From assembly GCF_016734805.1 (NCBI RefSeq), contig NZ_JAERQG010000001.1, forward strand, positions 1,571,371-1,635,370: a stretch of DNA of 64,000 bases. Reading direction: 5' to 3'. The DNA is from Marivirga atlantica. Its GTDB lineage: Bacteria; Bacteroidota; Bacteroidia; Cytophagales; Cyclobacteriaceae. Shown here one piece after another: positions 25,111-32,902 of this stretch (its first letter is position 1; each line of letters opens with the position of its first letter). The notes beneath the pieces are model-generated. The model was given only the letters and a program-made list of their open reading frames with translations, was not told the DNA's origin and searched no databases. The translations under genes and the position numbers were made by a program.

Positions 25111-25998
25111 TTAATGTCTTCTTAACCACTCAAGCACTTCTTTGAAATGATCTTTTTTTGCTTCTGGGTGAGTTAATAAATTGATGTGATCATAATCATG
25201 CGCATATCCTTGCCTTTTTCCTATCACTTTAAATTCATGATTAGCTTGGTTCCCTATTTCAGCTAATAAACGCTTTACATCTTTAGGATGACCAGCATGT
25301 GTATCTTTAGCTCCAGTTATGGACAAGATAGGAGGGAGTTTCTTTTCTTTTAATTTTTCGGCATAGTTAAAGCCATCTATTTCATCAATCCAGTTTTTAG
25401 CATATACCCAATTATTTACCTGTAGAAAGAAATTCTTACTTTCATCAGCACTACCTGCTTTAAACTTCTTAGCCGGGAAATAACCATATCTTTTTACCAG
25501 AATGTTGCCAAGGGTATTCCATAGTAAATCAATATTGAGCCATCGGTTAAAGTTTTGAACACGCACATCTCTCTTGGAACCAAAAAAGACAAGGCCTTTA
25601 AGACTTTCATATTCGTTTCTGGCCAGATAAGATAATGAAATAACACCACCCCAACTATGAGCCATTAAATATTCAGGTTTTTTTCCTTTTATCTTCTCAA
25701 CAGCTTCCAAGAACAAGGACATATCTTCAGTAATACCTTCATATTGACCAAATGACGCATTTTTATCTATAGCTGGAGTGCTTTTCCCCTTTCCTCGCAT
25801 ATCAGGAACGAAAACATCATAGCCATTCTCTGCCAAAAAAGGAGCAAGGCCTTTTCCTGATTTGGAGTAGAAGATTCTTCCATCTTCTATGCTGCCATGC
25901 ACCAGCATAACTGAAGGTGCTTTATCATCCGTAAAAAACCTTTTGAAGTGTAGGCTAAAATCCTTTTGTTTGATGAAATGGCTTTCTGATTGAATCAT
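25111..25998 (-). CDS. alpha/beta hydrolase
   Basis: A 295-residue cytoplasmic hydrolase. The oxyanion region VMLVHGSIEDGR, PDMRGKGKS, the nucleophile elbow AHSWGGV with serine, an acid in GAKDTHAGHP and a C-terminal histidine in YDHINLL form the expected triad. It resembles the monoacylglycerol-lipase or serine aminopeptidase type. It is 38 bases after the N-formylglutamate amidohydrolase gene on the same strand and may be the last gene of that operon. The substrate is unknown. Confidence 0.87.
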   Translation of the reverse strand: MIQSESHFIKQKDFSLHFKRFFTDDKAPSVMLVHGSIEDGRIFYSKSGKGLAPFLAENGYDVFVPDMRGKGKSTPAIDKNASFGQYEGITEDMSLFLEAVEKIKGKKPEYLMAHSWGGVISLSYLARNEYESLKGLVFFGSKRDVRVQNFNRWLNIDLLWNTLGNILVKRYGYFPAKKFKAGSADESKNFFLQVNNWVYAKNWIDEIDGFNYAEKLKEKKLPPILSITGAKDTHAGHPKDVKRLLAEIGNQANHEFKVIGKRQGYAHDYDHINLLTHPEAKKDHFKEVLEWLRRH

Positions 25999-26036
25999 AA
26001 TTCAATTTAAGAAAAGCATTCGGCATGCATAATAAA

Positions 26037-26717
26037 TTATTGAACTAATTGCATGGTGGGCTTTAGTCTTTCGGCTATTTGAGAAACTGAGTAGTTGTCG
26101 AAAAGCTTATTGTTAATTTCTAACTCAATTCCAGTATACTGTTTGGAATATTTTTCTCTGAAAAGGCTTACCAAGCCATCATCCGTACCAAGATATGGGT
26201 AGTTCATTTTCACTCTCCAATCTGGCTCATTTTTACTTATCTTTTTGAGCCATAGTTCTGCAAATTTTAATTCCTCAGCATTATCAGGATCAAACAAAAG
26301 ACCAATCTCCGCACTTCGAATATCACCATTTAGCACTGGAGTAAAGCTGTGGACCGAAATATGAATGAAAGGTTCTTTTTCAATAATTGCATTTTCAATG
26401 TATTGACTCAATTTATCTATATAAGGTATATATAGCTCGTTTATCAAGCTTTCTTTCTGCTCGATATTGAATTGCTTACTTATTTCAGAGAAAAGATCAG
26501 GATGTTTCAATGTCCGATTTTGCTCTATTAATAACCTACTGGTAGTGCTGTAAATAAAGTCAGCTTTTAGGAGTGAGGCAAAATATTTAGCTACTGCTAA
26601 AGCTCCTTTGTCCCAGCCTTTATGAGAGTTGAGCAGGTCTTTGTGCGCAGTAAAATAATTGAGGTAAGCAGGAGGGATTTTATTACCTCCATGCTCACAA
26701 CTTATTATGTATTTCAT
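26037..26717 (-). CDS. N-formylglutamate amidohydrolase-like protein
   Basis: A 226-residue member of the N-formylglutamate amidohydrolase family, zinc enzymes related to phage gp-like amidases. SCEHGGNKIPPAY at the start, HKGWDKGA and the arginine-containing LLIEQNRTL, then HISVHSFTP hold the predicted zinc and substrate residues. The start overlaps the stop of the GCS2 gene by four bases (ATGA), so translation is coupled. With three amide-bond-forming or cleaving neighbours, it more likely trims a glutamyl-type product than takes part in histidine degradation, for which no genes are nearby. Confidence 0.9.
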   Translation of the reverse strand: MKYIISCEHGGNKIPPAYLNYFTAHKDLLNSHKGWDKGALAVAKYFASLLKADFIYSTTSRLLIEQNRTLKHPDLFSEISKQFNIEQKESLINELYIPYIDKLSQYIENAIIEKEPFIHISVHSFTPVLNGDIRSAEIGLLFDPDNAEELKFAELWLKKISKNEPDWRVKMNYPYLGTDDGLVSLFREKYSKQYTGIELEINNKLFDNYSVSQIAERLKPTMQLVQ

Positions 26718-27946
26718 TGACGAGGCGTATAGAGCCTGTTATTTTTGAGGCAGTCTGCCAATATCTTATATTCTTTTATAATATTCTCTATAGAAGGTTT
26801 TTCTGAATTTAGATTTGTGACAATTCTCTCAGAAAGGTTTCCGTTTGTTAAAATATTAAGAATAGCGGCTTCACTTTCCGGTGATAGTCGTACTTCTGCT
26901 AAAATACTTTTCCATACATTTCGAATGCTAATTTCCTGATCCGGAACAAAACCAAAAAGCTTTAAATACGAAGTATTCTCAATTGAACCGTTTGAACCTT
27001 CTTCCAATGCTGTTCTATAAATAGGGTATAATTCAGTTTCAGAAAAGTATGGAATGATATCAAAGCGCTTAATCAGCCACTTTAAACTTTCAATGATGAG
27101 CTCAGCGATTGCGATATCAGCCACAGGACATTCCTGCAAATCAATAATTCTAATTTCAATGGCATTTCTGTCGAATCTGGTAATAGCACCTCTGGAATTT
27201 AGCCATTCTTCCTGAAGGATATTGTCAGTATCAAAAGGGGCTATTGCTTTATAAGTTTGCTCAAGAATTTTTTCTTCATACTCTTTTTTATTCTTCACTG
27301 ATTCCGGAATAACCTTGCCTGTGATAGCAGGTATTTTCTGCTGGTTCAGTTCATAGAAGTTTAAACGGTTGTCTTTAAAAGGACCGATGTTACCTTCATA
27401 AATAGGACTTGAAGCACTCAATGCAGGGATTAGTGGCATTAATATTCTAATAGCTTCATGCAGCTTGAAAAATTCGTCATCATTGGCAAACGGCAAGTTG
27501 ATATGCATGCTTTGCAGGTTACCCCAACCATGACCTTTACAATTAAAGATTTTATCATACTGCTCATAAATCTCATTTCTGTGATGTGGCCATAGCTTAA
27601 GATCCTTTAGTGGATTCAAAAAAGGATGCATAGCCGTTGGCATCAGCATGACACCATCCTCAGCTAATAATTTATTTATTTCTTCAACATTTGCATGAAA
27701 AGCACCTGAAATACCATCAAGCGATTTTACAGGATGTGTAGTTTTTAATTCTACCACATGTAAAACCAATTCATTTGACCAGCTGATCAGCCCGTTTTCT
27801 AACTCATCAGTAATAGCTCCATGCTTTTTAATGATAAGTTTATCAGTTGAAGCTTCAGGTTGAAGTGTCTTTTGATTTACGAGCATATACTCGAGCTCAA
27901 TACCCACACATTCAAATAATTTATAGGGAGACTTGTGTAAGATCAT
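26714..27946 (-). CDS. GCS2-family carboxylate-amine ligase
   Basis: A 410-residue ligase of the glutamate-cysteine ligase type 2 fold (glutamine-synthetase-like). The start FECVGIELEYMLV supplies the metal-binding glutamates, and further signatures are NLQSMHINLPF and AIEIRIIDLQECP. The family joins glutamate or a related acid to an amine through an acyl phosphate. In this operon it stands next to an ATP-grasp ligase, implying two successive ligations. A simple role in glutathione synthesis is less likely, as no gshB of the standard type is seen. Confidence 0.9.
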   Translation of the reverse strand: MILHKSPYKLFECVGIELEYMLVNQKTLQPEASTDKLIIKKHGAITDELENGLISWSNELVLHVVELKTTHPVKSLDGISGAFHANVEEINKLLAEDGVMLMPTAMHPFLNPLKDLKLWPHHRNEIYEQYDKIFNCKGHGWGNLQSMHINLPFANDDEFFKLHEAIRILMPLIPALSASSPIYEGNIGPFKDNRLNFYELNQQKIPAITGKVIPESVKNKKEYEEKILEQTYKAIAPFDTDNILQEEWLNSRGAITRFDRNAIEIRIIDLQECPVADIAIAELIIESLKWLIKRFDIIPYFSETELYPIYRTALEEGSNGSIENTSYLKLFGFVPDQEISIRNVWKSILAEVRLSPESEAAILNILTNGNLSERIVTNLNSEKPSIENIIKEYKILADCLKNNRLYTPRQ

Positions 27947-27955
27947 ATAATAGGC

Positions 27956-29419
27956 TTAAGCCATTTTAGATTTTTGTATTCCTTTTAAGAAGACCTGCAT
28001 AATTTCTGTGTATAGTTTGTCTTTTAGAAATGCATCTTCAACGCCCGTATCAATATTAGGGTTATCATTTATTTCAATAATAAAAAACTGATCACCTTTC
28101 TGCTTAATATCAACGCCATACAAGCTTGGTCCAATCAGTTTTGCGAGCTTCTCAGCTATTTTTATAGCACCCTTTGGTGCTTGTTCTACTGCCATGGTTT
28201 CCACCTTCCCGTACCTGCCGGCTGTTTTATTTTTGTCCCAGGTTACAATTTGCCAGTGCTTGCCACTCATGAAATATTTGCAAGCATAAATAGCCTTTCC
28301 ATCAATTACGCCTATGCGCCAGTCAAAATCAGTTTGAAGGAACTGCTGCCCAACAATAAGGTCTGATTTTTCCAGCAAAGCATTCACTTTGGCCACATAT
28401 TCAGCCTCATCAACTGCTTTGGTAACACCTTGGCTAAAAGCGCTATCAGGTTGTTTAAGGATAATAGGATACCCTAAAATATCTGGTGCCAGCATCATAT
28501 TATCTTTATGGATAATGACAGTTTCAGGCGCACTAATTTTATGCATCTTTAAGAGCTCAGCCAGATAAACTTTATTACTGCATTTAATAATGCTTTCAGG
28601 GTCATCTATTACCACCAGACCATCAGCCTGCCCACGCTGAGCAAAACGAAAAGTATGGTGATTTACCGCAGTAGTTTCTCTTATAAACAGCGCATCATAA
28701 GATGATAATTCGTTATAATCATCTTTGGTGATGAGTTCGGCATGAATACCCAAGGCATCAGCAGCTTTGATAAACTTCTGAAGGGTCTTCTCGGAGCTAG
28801 GGGCTGTAGTTTCCTCAGGATCCCATAAAATGGCCATGTCATAACCTTTGGTATTGCGCTCAGGTACATTAAATTTCTTAGACTCAAAATACTTTTTAGC
28901 AGCAGCCTGAACAAAGTCCTTATGGTCATCTGGGATTTCACTTGTTGTGATTGCCGAGATATTAGATATAACCCATTTCTGATTACTATTTGTAAAATGC
29001 GCTCTTATAAAGGGCGATTGAAAAAGGTTAAAAAGTTGTAAGCTTATGCTGTCATATTTCTTCGATAGGTTTTTACCGAAATAGATAGATAAGGTGAACT
29101 TATCAGACTTAATGTCTTTTAACGATTTTTGAATATTCGCTTCTAACTCAGCTGTTAAGATTTTAATAACTGAGCTTGACTTCATGTCCTGGATGGTAGC
29201 AATACTTGGAATAGCTTTATGCTTCCTTGCGGCAGCCAATAAGGATACATAATAGCCTGAACTTTGATATTTAAAGTTTCTGCTCAGGTTAAAAATTTTA
29301 GCATTCTTTAATGCCGGATATTTAGGGTTGGTAAGGTACTGTTTAGCTGTTATCACCTCAACTCCCTCAATGTTAAAATCCCAATCTTTAAGATTGGATA
29401 CTACTATTATTATTTGCAT
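27956..29419 (-). CDS. RimK-like ATP-grasp ligase with RLAN domain
   Basis: A 487-residue protein. Residues 1-150 match the RLAN domain that precedes some RimK-type ligases (IIVVSNLKDWDF, then LSRNFKYQSSGYYVSLLAAAR). After a linker, the ATP-grasp fold runs from about 290 with YPIILKQPDSAFSQGV (ATP-binding lysine), VGQQFLQTDFDWRIGVIDG and the metal ligands in GVDIKQKGDQFFIIEINDNPN. Such enzymes join glutamate or other amino acids by an amide bond. One base separates it from the peptidase gene upstream. Confidence 0.92.
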   Translation of the reverse strand: MQIIIVVSNLKDWDFNIEGVEVITAKQYLTNPKYPALKNAKIFNLSRNFKYQSSGYYVSLLAAARKHKAIPSIATIQDMKSSSVIKILTAELEANIQKSLKDIKSDKFTLSIYFGKNLSKKYDSISLQLFNLFQSPFIRAHFTNSNQKWVISNISAITTSEIPDDHKDFVQAAAKKYFESKKFNVPERNTKGYDMAILWDPEETTAPSSEKTLQKFIKAADALGIHAELITKDDYNELSSYDALFIRETTAVNHHTFRFAQRGQADGLVVIDDPESIIKCSNKVYLAELLKMHKISAPETVIIHKDNMMLAPDILGYPIILKQPDSAFSQGVTKAVDEAEYVAKVNALLEKSDLIVGQQFLQTDFDWRIGVIDGKAIYACKYFMSGKHWQIVTWDKNKTAGRYGKVETMAVEQAPKGAIKIAEKLAKLIGPSLYGVDIKQKGDQFFIIEINDNPNIDTGVEDAFLKDKLYTEIMQVFLKGIQKSKMA

Positions 29420-30124
29420 TTATTTATTCTGAATGATTAGTAAGTTGGCATCGTAAGTTAAGATGCCCAATAAAATAGAACAGATTAGATGATCTGTTGC
29501 TACAGTATAATGTTGTTTATTATAGGCGTTTGCCTGTAACGGATCTGATATTTTAACTGTTTTTTCAACAGGATCCATGCCATTAAGTACCACAAAATGT
29601 CCTGAAGGATTGCCCGCTACATCATCAAAACGGACAGGGTCACTACCAATTTCTCTTTTCTCATTATATAAATAGGTGGCACTTAAGCCGGTTAAAACAG
29701 GGATTTCTTTTGATAGATAATTGAATATCAAAGCTTCATTAAGTGTTTTATAGCTTATTTTTCCGCCCATTTCTAAAAAGGAGATATAAGCTTTTGATGC
29801 CTGTCTGAATTTGGGATCCGTTTTATAATTAAGCTGTTCATTGAGCTTCGCCACCAAATCTATATCTGTTGATTCAAACCAACTGGGGTCAAATACTTTT
29901 AAGTTGTAAGTAATGATCTCTGCTTCGAAACCTCTTTTCAGGGCGTCAATTCCTAGAAGAGCACCTAAGGTTCCACCATCTTTCAGGTATTCTACATTAT
30001 TGATTACTTCGTTAAGTGTTATTTCGTAATCAAAGTAATTATAAACGGCATGTAAGCAAGTGGGGCCACAGGTACTGTCATCGGGCTGTCTGGAAATATC
30101 CAGAGATAAAATTTTCTCTTTCAA
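29420..30124 (-). CDS. C39-like cysteine peptidase
   Basis: A 234-residue papain-fold protein. The cysteine lies in DDSTCGPTCLHAVYNYF (near residue 20), the histidine in GHFVVLNG and the aspartate in KISDPLQAN, the triad of C39-like peptidases, which usually cut after double glycine or act as transamidases. There is no signal peptide and no ABC transporter domain, so it acts in the cytoplasm. It is the first gene of the amidoligase operon, in front of the RLAN/ATP-grasp gene, and may cleave a peptide substrate or the final conjugate. Confidence 0.87.
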   Translation of the reverse strand: MKEKILSLDISRQPDDSTCGPTCLHAVYNYFDYEITLNEVINNVEYLKDGGTLGALLGIDALKRGFEAEIITYNLKVFDPSWFESTDIDLVAKLNEQLNYKTDPKFRQASKAYISFLEMGGKISYKTLNEALIFNYLSKEIPVLTGLSATYLYNEKREIGSDPVRFDDVAGNPSGHFVVLNGMDPVEKTVKISDPLQANAYNKQHYTVATDHLICSILLGILTYDANLLIIQNK

Positions 30125-30367
30125 GGGATAGTATTAATGCTGCGAATAACGCTTTTTAAAATGTAATAGTTGCTCTTTTTCAATAAAATATTTTACTGGC
30201 TAATAAAGCTTTATTCGCTTTTTGTAAGTAAATGTATATCAGTATTTTATCTATTTATTCTAAGGGGTGCTGAATATTTAATTTTATGAGGAAAAATTTG
30301 ATTATTTATTCAGAACACTTTTAATTAAAATACGCTTAATAATATATTAACTATAAAATTTTCAACT

Positions 30368-30568
30368 ATGGGTAAAGGAGATAGAAAATCAAAAAAAGGA
30401 AAAATTGCAAAAGGTTCATTCGGGGTAAGAAGACCTAAAAAACCTAAGCACGATGTAGCATTAAATCCTCCTGCAGAAGAAAAGAAGCCTGCTAAAAAGA
30501 CGAAGACTACTGCCAAGAAGTCAACAACTAAAAAAGCTACTAAAAAGAAGGAGAAGGAAGAAGCATAA
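30368..30568 (+). CDS. 30S ribosomal protein bTHX with extended tail
   Basis: A 66-residue basic protein. MGKGDRKSKKGKIAKGSFG followed by VRRP is the signature of bTHX, a short peptide that sits at the head of the 30S subunit. The family is usually about 26-40 residues long. Here residues 31-66 form an added lysine-, alanine- and threonine-rich tail resembling histone H1 (KKTKTTAKKSTTKKATKKK). The tail could bind rRNA or be disordered. It lies 64 bases before the first trp leader peptide, with the trp promoter between the two. Confidence 0.88.
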   Translation: MGKGDRKSKKGKIAKGSFGVRRPKKPKHDVALNPPAEEKKPAKKTKTTAKKSTTKKATKKKEKEEA

Positions 30569-30595
30569 AATAAATGCAAAATTCTTTTCCGAAAC

Positions 30596-30626
30596 TTTGC
30601 AAAATTCTAAATCAGGTCTACATTTG
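30596..30626 (+). promoter_or_regulatory. trp operon promoter
   Basis: TTTG (30596-30599), 19 bases, TACATTTG (30619-30626): an exact Bacteroidota consensus. The expected transcription start lies within a few bases of the ATG of the first leader peptide at 30632, so that message would have almost no 5' UTR. Confidence 0.85.
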
Positions 30627-30631
30627 TAAAA

Positions 30632-30682
30632 ATGACTTTGACTAACACAAATAATAACTGGTGGTGGGCTTCTAAATTTTAG
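30632..30682 (+). CDS. trp operon leader peptide 1
   Basis: A 16-codon ORF, MTLTNTNNNWWWASKF, with three consecutive TGG codons at 30659-30667. Codons 10-12 lie just ahead of the arm CTTCT (30669-30673), which pairs with AGAAG (30681-30685). A ribosome stalled on Trp codons would cover the first arm and free AGGCGG (30684-30689) to pair with CCGCCT (30715-30720), blocking the terminator. All elements of classical Trp attenuation are present. Confidence 0.88.
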   Translation: MTLTNTNNNWWWASKF

Positions 30683-30710
30683 AAGGCGGTATCGGTATAT
30701 TTAAAATTTA

Positions 30711-30737
30711 AACCCCGCCTACAAGCGGGGTTTTTTT
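30711..30737 (+). terminator. trp attenuator terminator 1
   Basis: AACCCCGC and GCGGGGTT form a perfect 8-bp stem with a 6-nt loop followed by seven T (the last stem bases are part of that run). Its left arm overlaps CCGCCT, which can alternatively pair with AGGCGG at 30684-30689, so terminator and antiterminator are mutually exclusive. Confidence 0.9.
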
Positions 30738-30751
30738 ATGACTTTTTTAAA

Positions 30752-30811
30752 ATGATAATACAAAACAAAAACATATGGTGGTGGCTTTACAATTCTTCCC
30801 AAACAGGATGA
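30752..30811 (+). CDS. trp operon leader peptide 2
   Basis: A 19-codon ORF, MIIQNKNIWWWLYNSSQTG, again with three consecutive TGG codons (30776-30784). It starts 15 bases after the T-run of the first terminator and is followed by a second terminator. The Trp codons themselves belong to the first arm of a hairpin: TGGTGGCT (30779-30786) pairs over eight bases, with one G-U, with AGCCACTA (30816-30823). Confidence 0.85.
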   Translation: MIIQNKNIWWWLYNSSQTG

Positions 30812-30836
30812 ACCGAGCCACTATGCGTAATTTTAG

Positions 30837-30873
30837 AAGAGCTTGTCGGACATCCGGCAGGCTCTTTTTTTTT
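30837..30873 (+). terminator. trp attenuator terminator 2
   Basis: A 13-bp stem (left arm 30837-30849, right arm 30854-30866, two G-U pairs, loop ACAT) followed by nine consecutive T (30865-30873, the first two being the end of the stem). The competing antiterminator is less clear than at the first attenuator: CCGA and GC at 30813-30818 can pair with TCGG and GC in the left arm with a 3-nt bulge. It ends 35 bases before trpE. Confidence 0.88.
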
Positions 30874-30908
30874 GACTTAAACTTTAACAAAGCACACAAT
30901 ATTCCAAC

Positions 30909-32327
30909 ATGCAAGTAAAAAAACGACACATAAGTTTACCAGCTGATTCTTTTACACCGGTTGGTCTTTACCTAAGGCTAAGAGATCAATTTTCAAATAC
31001 CATTCTATTGGAAAGTAGTGACTACCATACCAGAAGAAATAGCTTTAGCTATATAGCGGTACAATCTTTAGTTGATATCCAAAGTGATGGTAAAAAGCTT
31101 CTCACAAATATTGAGGGTGAAGAAAACGCCATTGAAGTTGATGATCAATTGAAAGTGGCAGAGAAGCTCAATGATTTTATTTTCCAGTTCAAATGTAACA
31201 AGATTTTACCGCAGGATGAATTTGAAGAAAGTGGTTTCTTTGGTGCAACAGCTTTTGATGGGGTGCAGTTTTTTGAAGATATCACCTTTAAAAATGAGGC
31301 ATCCAATATTCCTTTCTTACGCTATCATTTTTATCGCTTTGTGATTGTGTTCGATCATTTTAAAGATGAGCTGCATATTTTTGAACACACAATCGATAAG
31401 TCATATGACTATACTTTGGATGATTTGATCCAACTGATTCTGAATAGGTCTTTACCGCAGTTTAAGTTTGCTAAAGAAGGAGAGGAAACCTCTAACCAAA
31501 CCGATGAAGAATTTTTGAAGATCATCAACAAAGGAATAGACCATTGCAAAAGAGGGGATGTTTTTCAGATTGTACTTTCCCGCAGGTTCCAGCAAAAGTT
31601 CAAAGGTGATGAATTTACCGTGTACAGAGCACTTCGCTCGCTAAATCCATCGCCTTATTTGTTCTATTTCGATTATGGTGATTACAAATTATTCGGCAGC
31701 TCACCGGAAGCACAAGTAAGTATCAAAGGAGATAAAGCTTATGTGAATCCTATTGCCGGAACCTATAAAAGGACAGGAGATGATAAGGCCGATGCAGCAC
31801 TTGCTGAAAAGCTGTTAAATGATGAAAAGGAAAATGCTGAGCATACCATGCTGGTTGACCTGGGTAGAAATGATCTTTCTAAAAATGGATCAGATGTTAA
31901 AGTAGATGTTTACAAGGAAGTACAGTTCTATTCACATGTTATTCACCTGGTGAGTAAGGTAAGTGCAACAGTGCCTGAAAGGTCTTCCATTAAATTATTA
32001 GGAGATACCTTCCCGGCAGGTACTTTGAGTGGTGCACCAAAATACATGGCGCTAAAACTTATAGATGAATACGAACCAACTTCACGCGGACTTTATGGAG
32101 GTGCAGTAGGCCTTATAGGCTTATCAGGAAACCTCAATCATGCTATTGTGATCAGGTCTTTTGTGAGCAGAAACAATACACTTTCTTATCAGGCTGGAGC
32201 GGGAGTAGTAGCTTTATCAAATCCTCAAAGTGAGCTTGAAGAGGTTCATAACAAACTTTTTGCCCTGCGAAAAGCCATGGAAAAAGCTGAGCATATGTTT
32301 GACACCCAAAATGGAAAGGCAAAATGA
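30909..32327 (+). CDS. trpE: anthranilate synthase component I
   Basis: A 472-residue chorismate-using enzyme, first step of tryptophan synthesis. Its N-terminal ILLESSDY is the LLES motif that binds tryptophan for feedback inhibition. The C-terminal catalytic domain shows FQIVLSRRFQQ, PSPYLFYFDYGDY, NPIAGTYKRTGDD, DLGRNDL, FPAGTLSGAPK and YGGAVGLIGL. It overlaps trpG by four bases (ATGA). Control is at two levels: the double attenuator upstream and probable Trp feedback. Confidence 0.97.
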   Translation: MQVKKRHISLPADSFTPVGLYLRLRDQFSNTILLESSDYHTRRNSFSYIAVQSLVDIQSDGKKLLTNIEGEENAIEVDDQLKVAEKLNDFIFQFKCNKILPQDEFEESGFFGATAFDGVQFFEDITFKNEASNIPFLRYHFYRFVIVFDHFKDELHIFEHTIDKSYDYTLDDLIQLILNRSLPQFKFAKEGEETSNQTDEEFLKIINKGIDHCKRGDVFQIVLSRRFQQKFKGDEFTVYRALRSLNPSPYLFYFDYGDYKLFGSSPEAQVSIKGDKAYVNPIAGTYKRTGDDKADAALAEKLLNDEKENAEHTMLVDLGRNDLSKNGSDVKVDVYKEVQFYSHVIHLVSKVSATVPERSSIKLLGDTFPAGTLSGAPKYMALKLIDEYEPTSRGLYGGAVGLIGLSGNLNHAIVIRSFVSRNNTLSYQAGAGVVALSNPQSELEEVHNKLFALRKAMEKAEHMFDTQNGKAK

Positions 32328-32899
32328 GTAGACTCAAACTATTATTGATAGACAACTACGATTCCTTCACTTACAACCTGGTCGAAACTGTTCGTCAGTT
32401 AAAGCTTGATGTAGATATTACAGTGGTTCGGAATGATAAATTTCAATTAGCAGATGTAGCTGATTATGACAAAATACTGCTTTCCCCAGGGCCGGGTGTG
32501 CCGTCAGAGGCTGGTTTGCTGGAAGAAGTGATCAAAGATTATGCACCAACAAAACCTATTTTAGGTGTTTGCCTGGGACATCAGGCGATAGGGGAGGTTT
32601 TCTGTGGCAAACTTCAAAATCTTGATACAGTGCTGCATGGTATTCAAACCAACATAGCTATTAAACAACATTATTTATTTGAAGGTGTAGCTGAAAAACC
32701 TGAAGTAGGCAGGTATCATTCGTGGGTAATTGACCCGGACTTTGTTCCTGACTCACTTGAAGTAATAGCTGAAGATATAAACGGACAGGTAATGGCGGTG
32801 AGTCATAGGCAATATGATGTATGTGGCATACAATTTCACCCTGAATCGGTGATGACACCTGCAGGACCTAAAATGATTGAAAACTGGATTAAGCACTAA
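32324..32899 (+). CDS. trpG: anthranilate synthase glutaminase component
   Basis: A 191-residue class I glutamine amidotransferase that supplies ammonia to TrpE. The nucleophile is the cysteine in GVCLGHQAIGE, with the histidine and glutamate in IQFHPESV; the opening LLLIDNYDSFTYNL is typical. It may also serve PabB in folate synthesis. Its start overlaps the trpE stop and trpD follows after 3 bases. Confidence 0.96.
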   Translation: MSRLKLLLIDNYDSFTYNLVETVRQLKLDVDITVVRNDKFQLADVADYDKILLSPGPGVPSEAGLLEEVIKDYAPTKPILGVCLGHQAIGEVFCGKLQNLDTVLHGIQTNIAIKQHYLFEGVAEKPEVGRYHSWVIDPDFVPDSLEVIAEDINGQVMAVSHRQYDVCGIQFHPESVMTPAGPKMIENWIKH

Positions 32900-32902
32900 A
32901 AA

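Noticed and set aside
30325..30579. 84-residue hydrophobic ORF antisense to bTHX
   Set aside because: The antisense of lysine-rich codons reads as phenylalanine and leucine; the bTHX reading is convincing.
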